64,000 nucleotides of DNA from Aquanectria penicillioides (lineage: Eukaryota > Ascomycota > Sordariomycetes > Hypocreales > Nectriaceae): the NCBI GenBank assembly GCA_003415625.1, contig PYIU01000003.1:5766001-5830000 (forward strand). Direction: 5' to 3'. Position numbers and translations under genes: made by a program. The notes below the pieces were generated by a model. That model saw nothing but the letters and a program-made list of their open reading frames with translations. It ran no database searches and had not been told where the DNA came from. Shown here one piece after another: positions 34,319 through 46,060 of the stretch. Each line of letters opens with the position of its first letter. Position 1 is the first letter of the stretch.

Positions 34319-35923
34319 ATGGCCAGTCACAATACCAATTCGCATCCAAGAAATGGATTCTGAACTTTTTCTTCATTAGCAATCATGCATTTGCAGCACC
34401 AGGTGAGTTGTCTGAAAGATTCAAATAGAGGAATAACTGAAGCTCAATACTATGAAGGGTCATGGCGACATCCTCGAAATCAGAGCTCGCGTTACAATGG
34501 CATTACTTACTGGATTGAGCTGGCAAAGCAGTTGGAAGGAAACTTCACGCAATCTTTTTAGCTAGTGTTCTCGGGTCCTATAACATTTATCAAGGGCATA
34601 GGAACATTAAGCCAGTCCTTCACGAAGCCGCGCAATTGCCGATTTCGGATCCCTCGTTCGTACTTCACTTCGAATTCACATTTCGATGCGAAACTGACCT
34701 TGACAATCACCTGATAGATAGATTACCCATAGCAACAATGGCTGCTGTGACAAAATCCCTCTCTTTTAGCCTAACAGCTTTTACGACTTATGAGTCGCAC
34801 TATCTTCTAGCGCGAAGATATGCAACCTTCGACCACCCAACCAACGGCCGAATCGCTTGGAATGTCGTTACAAGTTATCTTGAAAGTGCTGGAGAAGTCT
34901 GGGATTAAAAGAAAAAAAATTCCCACAACGAGCGATACGCCATTGTGGATGAATTTTTAGAGGTGATAAACAAACTTCTTGATGGCTCGTGGAGAGATGA
35001 TGCAGTTGTGTTAGACCACCTGACAAGCAGTACACTCATCCTAACAGAGTGAGGGGAATAGAGCACGAAGGGTAGGTCAATCATGGAACTACTATTAGGA
35101 ATGAACATCGATGATTAGAAATAACTCGACAAAGCAAATATTCCCAAGTCGCAGGTCCATCCCTAGTTGAGCCCTCGAGACAACGCACGCCTTTCATTTT
35201 CCAAGCCGGGGCCAGCAAGGCCGGTAAAGCATTTGCATCAAGGCATGCAGAACCCATTTTCCTTCCTGGGATGGACTTTCGATCTGTGAAACGAATTGTT
35301 GATAAGCTCCGATCCTTGGCCATAGATTGGGGTCGGGACCCCAGGAGCCTCAGGTTTATCACCGGAATACACATTGTGTTGGCTGAGACTGACGCCCAAG
35401 CCGAAGCGAAGTATGAGGAATACCTCTTTTATGCTGATTTGGACTGATTTCCTACCCTTTTTGTTGGATAGAGCGGCACAGATCTCAGCAGTTTCGGTGA
35501 CGATGATGACTTGAAGTTCGCAGGGCCTCCGACCATGCAAAGAATTGTAGAGACATGGAATGAAACTATTCCAGGTAGCGACAATATCAAGTGGACTGAA
35601 GTGCAAGTTGCACAGGAGCTTGCACTGGGCGGCCCACGTGCTCGAGCGGTTATCACTCTACAAAAACTTGGCAGATATATTACAAAATGGGTTCGGGAGA
35701 CCGACATTGATTGCTTCAATATTTCTTACTCTATTGCTGCAGCAGACTTCGAGGACCATGCAAAATATCTAGTTCCCGAGGTCAAGTCTCGAGGCGTTTT
35801 CTAGGGTGCAGCAGAGGCAGAAGGCAAAACAATCCGGGAGAACTACTTGGGCGAGACTTCGCTATGGATGGAAGGCTCACTAGTGATCACCCTGGTGCCA
35901 AGCATAAGTGGACGGCTGGTTAA
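34319..35923 (+). pseudogene. Decayed NtaA/SnaA/DszA-type FMN monooxygenase
   Basis: Conserved blocks of the luciferase-like flavin monooxygenase family lie in order but in shifting frames: KKWILNFF (34350), YYEGSWRHP and YNGITYWIELAKQLE (about 34450-34545), PISDPSFV, then YLLARRYATFDH and GRIAWNVVTSYLESA (34636-34908). Further on are VDEFLEV-LLDGSWRDDAVV, a VKRIVDKLRSLAIDWGRDP block to YADLD (35282-35446), AGPPTMQRIVETWNETIPG to YLVPEVKSRGVF (35521-35804), and a final HPGAKHKWTAG (to 35923). Frame changes and stops separate them. Living members are FMNH2-dependent oxygenases for nitrilotriacetate, sulfonates or heterocycles. It now has no intact frame. Confidence 0.82.
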
Positions 35924-37427
35924 CAGTCCGGATTGTCTTAGGTCTCTCAATTCTAAGGGTTCAAAAGTTAGAAATATCACCCCAAATATTACTGCTTTCG
36001 CAGCGTTGCCGAACACTAAACAAAGCCACTTCTTCAGCATTCGATGAAAACTCACTAGGGCTAGAGTGAGCCCGCATTAATATTTGAACTTTTCCCCAAC
36101 TTGTTACGAAAATCTAGTTCACTTCGCCTTGGGAATGCTCTTTTCATGATCAAAAGATTCAGGGTAGTACTATTCATACAGTCCACTTTTGCTGATGGCA
36201 CAGTTTCACATGATATCTCGCATGGCTAGGACTCAAGGAATCACCTAGGTGACACAGCACGTGTACGTTGCGCTTTTATTCGCACTACTTCCAATAATAG
36301 CTAGATTGTAAATACTAACCACCGTAAAGGTAGAGCAGAGCCATGGTTATGATAATATAACGTCTGATCCTGGTGTTGATGTAAGCTAAGATTAGAGAGA
36401 AGTTGACTTTTATCAGCCTTAGATTCATGCTGAAAGATTACATCCTAAATTTTTAATTTACTACAACTGTCATGGAATTTCTAATCACATAGCGTTGAAG
36501 ATTTAGAAAGAAACAAAATGGAAATTTTTATACATGTGGCCAACTGCGCTCTGAGCAAAAGTAGGGCATGCAAATAGCACAAGTCGAAATTGATACCTTG
36601 TTGAGCAAATAATGATGTGAGCTTATTTGTAAGTAAAGATGGGCGATTGCCGAAATCAACGGATAAATCAGCAGCCGCGTCACCTTATCGACTAACTATG
36701 AGAGAAAGCGATTATTGGTTCTGATTGCGTGATGTAGCTTCTCGGGCGCTTTGGCGAGGACCCAGTAGCCAAGAAAATGAGCTTGACAAGCGGCTAAAAT
36801 ACCTCTCCTATAAAACTCGGGCTATTCCAACTGGAAACAGATAGGTTGACCGAAATGGTCAAGGGGAGTAGATAACAGGGATACATCGCCGAACATGGCT
36901 GCCACTATCGAAGCACGACAGCAGCCTCGAGTTCGGAAATTTCTTGGCAATGCATGAAGAGATCGGAGCACGCCTTTGACCAAGGAATTTGACAATGCCA
37001 AGTGCGAGGTCCTTGATCAATTAGTCGCTGTCAAGGGTGGAAAGCACTGCTATCCAGATATTTGGTTGCCGAAGATCCATTGCGTGATTGCACCCATCGG
37101 AGATCATCATGCAGGTGGCGCACTTGGCATCCAACGGGGCTGATATAATATTCATTGAGATTCTTGCCAGCCGAATAAGAATCTACTCTCTGGAGGTCGA
37201 CTCGACGCCTTCTATCTAGACCCGACGCCTTGCGTCTGAAGATTACGCCCACAGCCCACCTGTACACCTTTTGAGTGCTAGTGCAGACTATTGAGGTGAC
37301 TCGGTCTTATCAACCATCATGCGGACCAGAAAGAAGCGCCACAGGAGGAAATTACAATCAGCCTAGTTAGTGATCTTGTCCTATCATGACACACAATCAG
37401 TTATTTATCCCAGTCGCAGTAAAATGG
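35924..37427. other. AT-rich interval between two pseudogenes
   Basis: No intact gene. A short ATG-initiated stretch at 36896 (MAATIEARQQPRV...) could be the N-terminus of the following transporter remnant or of another dead gene; it is soon closed by stops. Confidence 0.4.
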
Positions 37428-38645
37428 AACCGTTCGCCGACCTACAATACCACCATTTTGGGGATTTGTAGCTTCGCCGCACCTGGCTTATGAGGGGCCA
37501 TGAACTCATTGGGTGCAGGCGGAGCACAAACGCCATACCTCGTGAACACAGGGAATGCGCTGACGTTCTCCCTGATGGTCATCTCTTGCTGGACCACCAG
37601 TAGTGTTGTCAAGCACATACATCGGTATCAAGGGCGCTTTTATAGTGGGGACTGTCGGTTTTGCTCCCTATAGTGCCGGGCTGCACTTGAACAATCGGTA
37701 TGGCGTCGGGTGGCTGGCAATCCTGGGTGCTGCGTTTTGTGGCATTTCAGCTGGGATTTTCTGGGCGTCCGAGGCTGCAATAGGAATCAGCTATCCTGAG
37801 CTGCGGAACAGGGGAAGATTAGTGGCATATTGGCTCACTTGGACACGGCTCGGACAAATTTTGGGCGGCGCCATCAATCTGGGCCTGAATGCGGATCGTA
37901 GCAAAGCTGGCAAAGTCTCCTATGCAACGTTCCGATGGAAAGCAAGTGGAGTTTTCCATCTTCAATCACCCTTGGCAAGAGTTCAAAGCCACAACGAGAA
38001 CTTTTTTGACCAAGGAATTTCTCCTCCTTATCTTGCGGATCGGCCAGGCGGTTTATTCAAGGTCGATCTTCTTCACTTACATTGCGCTTTGGTTCAGCGT
38101 GCGAGCTAGAACTCTGGGTCTTTCTTGTCAGGGATGGTGGCGGTCGTTGCAGGGGACCTCCTTGGACTATGGTTGAACAAAAACCATATTGCCCTGAAGA
38201 AGAGGGTCAGATGGGCATTTGCGGTCATAATGGCTCTGCAAGGCGCATGGTGGATCTGCCTAACTGTGAACGTCACCGAATACAGCCGAACTCAACCAGC
38301 CTATGACTGGAGTGATCCAAGGTTTAACCAGGCATTAGTGGTGTTCATTTTTCTTGTTTCGGTATTCCAACTCAACTACAACTTTGCCTTTTTCATTATC
38401 GGCCAATTGTCGACAAACCCCCGGGAGACGATTCGGCTAGCCGCCCTGTTGAGGGGTACTGAATCTACTTGGCAAGCACTCAGTTACGGTCTGAATACAA
38501 TTCCTATTTTCGCGTCTGTTGCAGGGGCATACCTGAACTTTACCCTTTGGGCTCGGTCACTGTTTCCCGCATAGCTAGTTATCAGAGAGTTTGGGGTAAA
38601 GAAGGGGCAGGACAGCCAGACGGAGGAACCAAGCGAGTCTCAATG
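37428..38645 (+). pseudogene. Decayed UNC93-like major facilitator transporter
   Basis: Reads, in several frames, as a fungal UNC93-like (DUF895) carrier: YNTTILGICSFAAPGL and MNSLGAGGAQTPYLVNTGNA (37441-37560), IGIKGAFIVGTVGFAPYSAG and GISAGIFWASEAAIGISYPE (37620-37800), GQILGGAINLGLNADRS, EFSIFNHPWQEFKATTRTFL (about 37950), LSGMVAVVAGDLLGLWLNKN and RWAFAVIMALQGAWW (38125-38270). The last part runs to IFPA-like SLFPA, TAG, LVIREFGVKKGQ (38500-38645). At least two frameshifts and stops within GL*GAMN and SLFPA*LVI break it. Family members are multi-pass plasma-membrane proteins. It stands 1.5 kb from the dead monooxygenase on the same strand, suggesting one lost catabolic pair. Confidence 0.82.
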
Positions 38646-39449
38646 ACTGGCATCAAAGTCATGATAGGGTTTGTGACTAGGCAATATTCTTAGCTTGTGG
38701 TATCAAATTGTGTGAAATTCCACTTACGGTTCATTACCTGACGATAGTGTTATTGAGAGTGCGAAACGTAATTTGCTGGGAATAAGACTTATTAGAAGTA
38801 TAGGATTCGGTTTTGACCATTCAAGGATTACGAGGGAGATACAGATGATACAGATGATGTTGAACCCATAATCTAACATCAAATGTCGAAATAATGGTTG
38901 CAATAACACTAGAATTGGGTCACACATAGACATAATTAACCCTACATTCAAACTATGGAAGGAGGAGCAGAACCTGGGTCAGGACAGGCAATGATGAGGA
39001 ATGCCGCCAATTAAGCCGGTGCGTTGACTCCACTAGTCCACCATTGTCCCACTGTTGAAGGATTACCCTAGACCGCGACTATTGATAAGAATTAGCACTT
39101 TTGGCGGACCACCCCGCGAGGAACAAATAATTTGATGATCTGACTCCTCATAAAGTAGCCTATCATGGATATCGTGATCCTTCATTGAATCCCACGCTGA
39201 CAAATAATGGTTGCCTGATGGCCTCGTTTGGCTCGGCGATCCGAACCCAATCTATCAGATTGCTCTGCGACCCCGACCCGATCACATTCATATGCTTATT
39301 TCTCCCCCTGCTCAGTCCACAAAGGAGCGCCTCCACCTTGTCTCCGACCGGAAAACCGAGAGACGATTTGATCGATTACGTGTAAGTTCCGTATTTCGTG
39401 TCGGTACCTGTCAAACTCCCCACAACGTCTGCGGAGGCCAGCAGCCGTG
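38646..39449. other. Intergenic
   Basis: Nothing supported. Likely contains the promoter of the DJ-1/PfpI gene. Confidence 0.5.
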
Positions 39450-40504
39450 ATGGCTACACCGAAAGTCCTTATCCTGCTCGCTGATTATGGGCATGAGCCC
39501 ACGGGTAAGTCTCAAAGCCCCGATATTGGAATTGGATCAGCTGAGGCGCAATCGACCGGCAGAGGTCACGGTACCCTACGTCGCATTCAAGAAGGCGGGC
39601 TTCAATGTGCAGTTTGCGACGGAAAATGGGAAAAGTCCGGAGTGCGACAAAGTTTTGCTGGAAGGTCTAGGCCAGAAACTGCTGGTAAGCTTCAAGATCC
39701 AATACTCCGTTCTCTGGATGCGCCTCGATGGTAATATAGTCGCCCGCCAATGCGGCTAACACGGCGGTGATTTTGTAGGGCGCCAAGAAGACCGTCATAC
39801 GAGACTACACCGGCATGGTGGCATCGGAGGCGTGCCAGCAGCCACTTGCGTGGTCTGCAGCGGGCTTTTCGCTAGATGACTTTGCGCTCGTGTTTCTCCC
39901 TGGCGGCCATGACAAGGCTGTCAAGCAAGTCCTCGACTCAGCCACGGTCCATGCGCTCTTGGCAGACTACTTCCCCAAAACCAGGCGATCGGGAGGCACC
40001 AAAGCCATCGGCGCCATCTGTCATGGTGTCCTGGTGCTGGCTAACGCTAAAGGGGCTGATGGGAAGAGCTTGCTCAGCGAGTGCTCCACCACTACTCTCC
40101 CGGCCCGCTTTGAGCAGGTTGCATTCTGGGGAACCCGGATGTTCCTGGGAGATTATTACAAGACGTACGGTGTCGGTAGTGAGGATGTCGAAGATTCGGT
40201 GAGACAAACCCTCGCACGGCCCCCCCGCCCTCGTGGACTGATATGAAGAGCGAATAGATCAAGAAGTGTCTGAACGAGCCCGAGAAGCAGTACAAGAGCA
40301 GTCTGGCACTGTCACCGTAAGAATTCCCGCGGACCCCCGGGCCACTGGTACCACGTGTATGCGGGTGCCCTTGAACACGACTAATAAATGTTCCGCAGGT
40401 TTGTGGTGGAAGATGCCCAGTACAACTACATCAGCGCTCGGTTCCCGGGTGACACGGAAGAGATGGCCCAGAGGATGGTGAAACTAGTCCAAAGCTTGTC
40501 TTGA
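39450..40504 (+). CDS. DJ-1/PfpI superfamily protein (class I glutamine-amidotransferase-like)
   Basis: Five exons: 39450-39504, 39563-39684, 39779-40198, 40258-40316 and 40399-40504, giving 253 aa. The ATG at 39450 begins MATPKVLILLADYGHEPTE. The nucleophile elbow is AICHGVLVL, with Cys in the usual A-x-C-H-G setting, and the upstream GG of FLPGGHDKA and the acidic residue near LLADYG-HE-PTE fit the family. Members act as cysteine hydrolases, glyoxalase-III-like enzymes or stress proteins; which applies here is not decidable. All exon phases agree and the sum is a multiple of three. The C-terminal FVVEDAQYNYISARFPGD segment is typical of the fungal branch. Confidence 0.88.
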
Positions 40505-41508
40505 ACGTTTATGTCAGTCAATGTAGTAGTATGCAAAATCTTGCTCGCCATCTCCAGTAATCGCCGATCCTCCACTCCCCTATCATTTGATGCATGACCG
40601 TTAGGCTACACACCCTCCCCTCCTAGGCGCAGTGCACCGCGGCGCGTTATTCGAGTGGATAGCGGGGTTCCCAATATAATGGACACGCGAACATCCAACG
40701 CCCTTACGTGATCTCTGCTGACCTGGGAGCGATGAATGGATGACGACTCACTACCGACAATGGCTTTTAGACATACATTACCGATACATGATACATGTAC
40801 ATACGCCAAGAACGGCGAGACAAGGAAGGAAATAGTCGGCTGGGTCTTCCGATAATTACCACCGGTTCTTGCCAAGGCTGGGAGTGGGGTGGGAGCCGTT
40901 TTTGAACCTTGGCCGATTCCCGAAGAAATCGAAGTTGCGGAGCCTCCGAAGGACCGTGAACCGGCAACAGCATCCGCGTGCAGCTGTGGCAATATGACGT
41001 ACAGGCTCTGATAGACGCGAACTCGGCTATCCTTCGGTCGCAATTGACAGCCGGGCGTATGCCAACTGGGCTGCGACAAGGCCGAAGGACGAGTGGGAAC
41101 CGGCGGGTTAATGGGGTCAGTCCACAGCCTACCGTTCCGGCCGCGGACGCCGTGCGTCCCGAGAGGGACCCGATGAGGTTCCGACTGAGGTTCCGACTGG
41201 GCTGCGGCCATAACCGACGCCGGGGTTCGCAAAAGTCCCATAGCATACCTGAGGCACTACTGCGGCGAGATTAAGCTATTTTCCATGCCACAATGGAGAC
41301 AAGACGGGGCAACTGTGCGTATGCTGGGGCAGCACAGCCTCGCTAGGTCTGGTTAAGTGGCACTGGCCCTTTATGCAACTAGTGGGGATGTGCTGACGGA
41401 TCCATGCTCATGGCCATGACCGTCGCCTTATAAGCAATCCTCACCATGCTCCGGCCAGCGTCTTGTTGAGGCTGCCTTTTCCATCACGACCGACAAAGCA
41501 ATGTAATA
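40505..41508. other. Intergenic
   Basis: About 1 kb, no supported gene despite a 211-codon minus-strand frame with no recognisable motif. Contains the promoter of the following regulator. Confidence 0.5.
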
Positions 41509-43345
41509 ATGTCGGCGGTCAAAGACAAGCCCAAGAAATGGACCCGGGCGAAGGCCCCCCGCGTCAGAACTGGCTGTAAAACTTGGTACGCCGAGCCAAA
41601 CCCGAACACATACATCTCTCTCTCTCTCTCTCTCCCTGTCCGTCTGTCTCTGCGATAGGATTCCACTAACTCGGCGCCTGTAGCAAGTTCGTGACCGCTG
41701 CCCCGGAAAACCCCAGTGCCCCATTGCTTATTTTGTATTGAATAGAATCCGCCATCTCAAGTGTGACGAAGGGAAGCCGCACTGTCGCCGATGCGAGAAG
41801 GACGGCCATGTGTGCGACGGCTACGAGGTGATTCTGGGCCGCAAGTCAAAGCCCAAGAAGAGCGATACTCCGCCCGAGGAGCTGCACGCCCTCACAATCC
41901 GACACAAGGAAACCGCCGCAGCCCCAATTACTTTACCCCCGAGGTTGATGGCCGATGTTTCTCGACTACCAACCGAGATGGACCTGTTCCACCATTTTCG
42001 AACATGTACTGTCCAGGACCTTGGCACCGCATTGACCCCAACTGAGTTCTGGTACATGCACGCTCTGCCACTCGGCCACGCCGTGGAACCCATCAAGTAT
42101 GCCATTTGCGCTCTGGGAGGCGCACACAAACGCTTCAAGTCGCAGGCGGCAGCTTCTCCCGCCGAGGCCTTGGCCATCCAAGCGTTGGAGGAGATTTCGA
42201 TTCAGCAGTACAACCAAGCGATCCACCACATCAAGTCGTTTACGCGCACGCCGTCAAACTCAAATATGGAAGTCATCCTCACATGCTGCGTTATTTTCAT
42301 CTGCATCGAGACTCTCCTGGGGCGGTACGCCGAGGCCCTACGTCACCTGCAGTCGGGCTGTGCCCTACTGACTTCACTGCGGCAGCTGTCGGCCGAAAGC
42401 ACAATGGCGGATGGGACTCAGCGCGAGGATGTAAAGGAGAGGAATAAGTTCTTCGATGACATTGCAGCCATGCTCTCCAGACTCGGCCAGGATGTGGCCA
42501 TCTACGTTGGGGCCGACGTTATCCCCCAGCTCTACTTCTATTTGACTCCGGATCTTGAGGTGCAGGAGCCCCTGACGCCCTTCGACTCGGTTTCCTCGGC
42601 GGCGAAATCACTTTTCCACATCGAGACCGAATGGAGCGCACGGGTATATCTTGCAGAGCAGCAAATGTGCGAGACCCCTGAGACGTGTCCATCCCTAGAT
42701 CAGAGCCCCAGCGGAACTCCGGTGGACGACTTTTACCCCAACGAAAAGGTATACCTGGAGACCGTGGCGCCCCTCTACTACAACTGGTGTGAGAGGTTCA
42801 ACTTGTTCAAGAACCAGGTGGATATGAAGGCTCTTCCAAAACAGGACCAACATCGAATCATGACTTTATCGATGGAGCAGGCTGTTTGGGCAGCTCTCTT
42901 AGAGCTGCAATCATTCGAGGACGACATAAGCCCAGATTCGTCACTCGAGATATTGCGGAGGGCTGAAGCATTGGTTCAGTCTGACTTTTTTGAAACCCTT
43001 CCCGTGTTTGCTTTCGACGCAAATCTGATTCCCGCAATGACGCTTGTTTGCACATCATGCAACGACATGGACATCCAGCGGAGGTGCGTCAACCTGTTGC
43101 GGTCTATCAGGAGGAGGGAGGGCATTTGGGATAGCCAAGAAATGGCGGATATTCTGGAGTCGATGGTGATGGCGAGGGAGAAAAATCTTGTTTCATGGGA
43201 TGTAATACCTTGGAAGGTGCCACAGTTGGCAGCGTTGGTTTCGTCTCTTCGTCTCTCCCCGTTCCGGGCACCTAATGGGATCTTATCGCTGGCCGAAGAA
43301 GGCGTTGAGTGTTTTTGGCACGGAGTCAGAGGTATTGCTTATTAG
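41509..43345 (+). CDS. Zn2Cys6 transcription factor with a 3-nt micro-exon in the zinc cluster
   Basis: Exon 1 is 41509-41585, from ATG to ...VRTGCKT plus two bases. A micro-exon CAA lies at 41684-41686, and exon 3 is 41746-43345; total 559 aa. The joined cluster reads TGCKTCKIRHLKC then DEGKPHCRRCEKDGHVC, exact Zn2Cys6 spacing and an extremely common fungal consensus. Without the micro-exon, direct joining makes a TGA stop. Intron 1 (41586-41683) has a CT microsatellite and CACTAAC branch before CTGTAG. Intron 2 (41687-41745) runs GTTCGT...GAATAG. The body lacks introns and fits the fungal aflatoxin-regulator-like C-terminal architecture: FHHFRTCTVQDLG, and helices with ICALGGAH and QYNQAIHHI. 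It would be a nuclear regulator; its targets are unknown. Confidence 0.88.
41613..41634. repeat. (CT)n microsatellite in an intron
   Basis: A CT-dinucleotide run of about 11 units within intron 1 of the regulator. It may act as a polypyrimidine stretch, though it is far from the acceptor. Confidence 0.7.
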
Positions 43346-43750
43346 ATTCTCCACACAGCGATCAATGAGAAATGTCATATTTATTCCCCCAGGACCTCTT
43401 GGTTTTTTTTTTTTTTTTTGACAAATCCAAGGAAAACCATTGGACGATTCCCCAGCGAAAGTCGCAGGTTCTAGTTCCAACTTTAATTTATAGTCAAGGA
43501 AGAGAGGAAGGAGGCCAAACCAGGGTTTTCCGTTTTAGTATACGACTAATTGTGTCTTGAGCCCGGGGGGTGCGGGACTAGTTTGATTGCCGCTTACACG
43601 AGGTTCGGGACAGGCGACATGATACTCGTGTAAACCCACCCGGTTGTTCGATTGTTTCTCCTTCGTATTCAATTTTTGTTTCTTTAGCTTTTTTGCTTAA
43701 TCTATGTTATTCCATTGGTCTATTTATGTATTTAATCTTTTTAATTTAAT
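43346..43750. other. Convergent intergenic region
   Basis: AT-rich spacer with a T run at 43403-43419 and a TTTATTTA-rich part at 43680-43760. No gene. Confidence 0.5.
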
Positions 43751-44550
43751 TTATTTATTTTGTGGAGAAAATCCTTCAACTTCCACACATTGTTCCTGAC
43801 TGACACCCCGCTTCAGTCGTTGATAAACGTCGGGCTCTCTTCTCATTATCAAGTGATAATCTTGCTTAGCCTTGTTGGAAAACGCAGTGCGGCCCTCATC
43901 CTTAAACCCAAAGCCCCGAAACGAGGGAGCCGTTATTGAATTCGTCTCCGTGTAAACCTCGACTTCGTTCTCGTCCGCATTTATCAATGTATGTTCGATG
44001 AGTTGGGTTTCTACGCCTAGTCGTTGATAATTTGGCAGGGTTGCCAAGACTTCTAGGTCTTATTCATACGTTAGTGATTGCGAGTTTCATGAGGAGATGG
44101 TTTTTTTTCATTCAACATACACTAAGAGGTCTTAGTCGTTGCTTGGGTGTAGACCGACCTCGACGGCTCGACAGTAAGCCGGGATAGCCAGTTGTTTACA
44201 CGGCCAAACATTTGAAAATCTTCACTTTCGCTTTCGTCTTCCTCGCTCCACTATTGGTCGTCTGAATCCGAATCTGAGTCTGAATTGGATTTAGATGAGT
44301 TGTCTCCATCATACTGGGTCCATAGTGTCTAGCCAACAATAAGCTCGCCGCCATCGACACCCTTGACTGCTTTTAACAGCTGGACACTAGGATCGGAAAT
44401 ATATGCAAGCAGATCTCTGGCCCAATACCGGTATTCCCGAGAGGTTTTTGGGATTATCTTGACGTCAAAGTCATCTTGATACGCGACGAAGTAGACATCC
44501 ACTAGGGCGGGTACGTCGTCTTGGCAAGCGGGCATGACCCGGAGTGGTAG
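43751..44550 (-). pseudogene. GNAT-family acetyltransferase, inactivated by three TAG codons
   Basis: The N-terminal GNAT fold begins LPLRVMPACQDDVPALVDVYF near 44550. It continues to LLKAVKGVDGGELIVG, and a second part (from 44058 to 43751) reads YLEVLATLPNYQRLGVETQLIEH to a normal C-terminus. An intron 44120-44059 (GTATGT...CACTAAC...AAG) joins the parts in phase. Three in-frame stops interrupt it: TAG at 44329-44331 (expected Trp in VGWTLW), 44251-44253, and 44122-44124 just before the intron. The acetyl-CoA loop is RLGVET, a weakened form of the R-x-x-G-x-G/A. The start ATG is also unclear. Living homologues N-acetylate small molecules or proteins. Confidence 0.75.
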
Positions 44551-46060
44551 GGCGGTCTGGACCACGGTCTTTTTTCTTTCTCTTTCATCGGTGCCTGTCG
44601 TACAGAGTACAGGGGATCGATATTCGTGTTTTTCGCGGGTTTGCAATTATCAGGGGACTGGGATCTGAAGAGCACCGCCGTGCACCTTGGGCCAGTCTAA
44701 TCCTTTTGAACTCGGCATTAACGAGTTGGGACGTCGTGGAGACCGCGGTCCCCGGTTGAGGAAGGCAGTGCAAGACTGAATCGCCATGATTGCGTTGCGT
44801 TGCGGTGCGTTGCGTTGCGTTGCGGGACGGGGCTTGGAAAGACGGCCTCAGCACACGGAGCCATTGGTGACAGATGCCATGCTTTAAATCTTCGACATGA
44901 TCGTCATCGCCAAGAACTCTCCGCATTTTTACGGCGCCGCCTCTCTCGTTGCTCTCTCGCGGCGCCACCAACAGCCGCCAGCAATGTTCCTCGAAGGCGA
45001 CAGCCCACGATATCCCGTTATTACGATTGACCCAATAAGCGACAAAGGCGAATGACCCCATCTCGGCTCCATCCGCCCGGGCAAGGGTGCAGAGGGACGG
45101 CCCCCACGCAGTGATTGGGCGCCTCGTAATTTCTTCACGGCCCACGGCCAGATCTGGACACGCCCCAGCCACAACGTGCCCTGTCTGGTGGCCTTTGATG
45201 GGACTTTCAGCCGTCAATCAAAGAGTGGACTATTGCGTTCCAGAACACGAGTGGGCCGCGCGCGACTGCTGTGGGCGCTGCTGATTGGGCGCATCGTAAA
45301 ACCCTAGATGCCGCCATCCGCATTGCGAAATCTCCCCAGCGTCGGCCAGCACGCTGCCCGGCAGCACTATCCGCGCCAGAGTGATTCTCGATCTTGCTGG
45401 ATTTCAATGGTGCGTGCGGAGGGGGAGCTCGTGTAAGCCCTTGTGAGCACCCCCTGCAAGCCCTTGAGAGCTCCCGTGCGAGCCAGCGTCGGCCGCGCGA
45501 GGGCCAGTCTTGAGCCCGTGATAGTGTCCGCAAGAGCCGCAAGAGTCCCCCCAATACGAATTAGAAATTGGGTCTGGGCCAAGCTCTGGGCCAAGCTCTG
45601 GGCCGTATTCCCCTGGTGCAACGCATTCCCGCCCATCAACTAAGGCGCGCCGCATTGAACGCTGCGCCGGGATACCGAAGCCAAAAAAGGACGTGGCGAT
45701 GCCCCAGGGACAGGCAATCCTGTCATACATCTCCGGAGTTGTCTGACCGTATTGATTAATTAACCTTGTGTGTGGCGGTGCCTTTTTATTCTTATTGCCA
45801 GCCTGATTGTCAAAACCTAATCCGTCGCTCGTTATTGTTCCTCTTCCCTTTCAACATTCCAATCCCTTCATTGTTCGCTCGCTGACGAAACTAACCGTCT
45901 TGTCTTGCCTTTGTCTTACATCGCCCGCGCCCTTCGTTCGTTTTATCGCCATCGCGCACTTTTTCGCGCCCTGGCGTGCGCCCCTGTCCCTCCACCCATC
46001 GGATTTCAACCCCCCCGCCCGCGCCGCAAACCTCCAGAAGTCAATCCCATCCACTCCACC
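44551..46060. other. Intergenic, with TTGCG repeat
   Basis: About 1.5 kb. A (TTGCG)n tract lies at about 44790-44825. GC-rich frames on the minus strand (up to 210 codons) show no family signature and were not accepted. The last 300 bp, C/T-rich, are the promoter/leader of the transporter gene at 46061. Confidence 0.5.

Noticed and set aside
40606..41241. 211-codon minus-strand frame
   Set aside because: No recognisable motif, high G+C with mixed composition, and it lies in a promoter-type region.
44585..45217. 210-codon minus-strand frame
   Set aside because: Contains translated TTGCG repeats and Arg-rich low-complexity sequence without family features.
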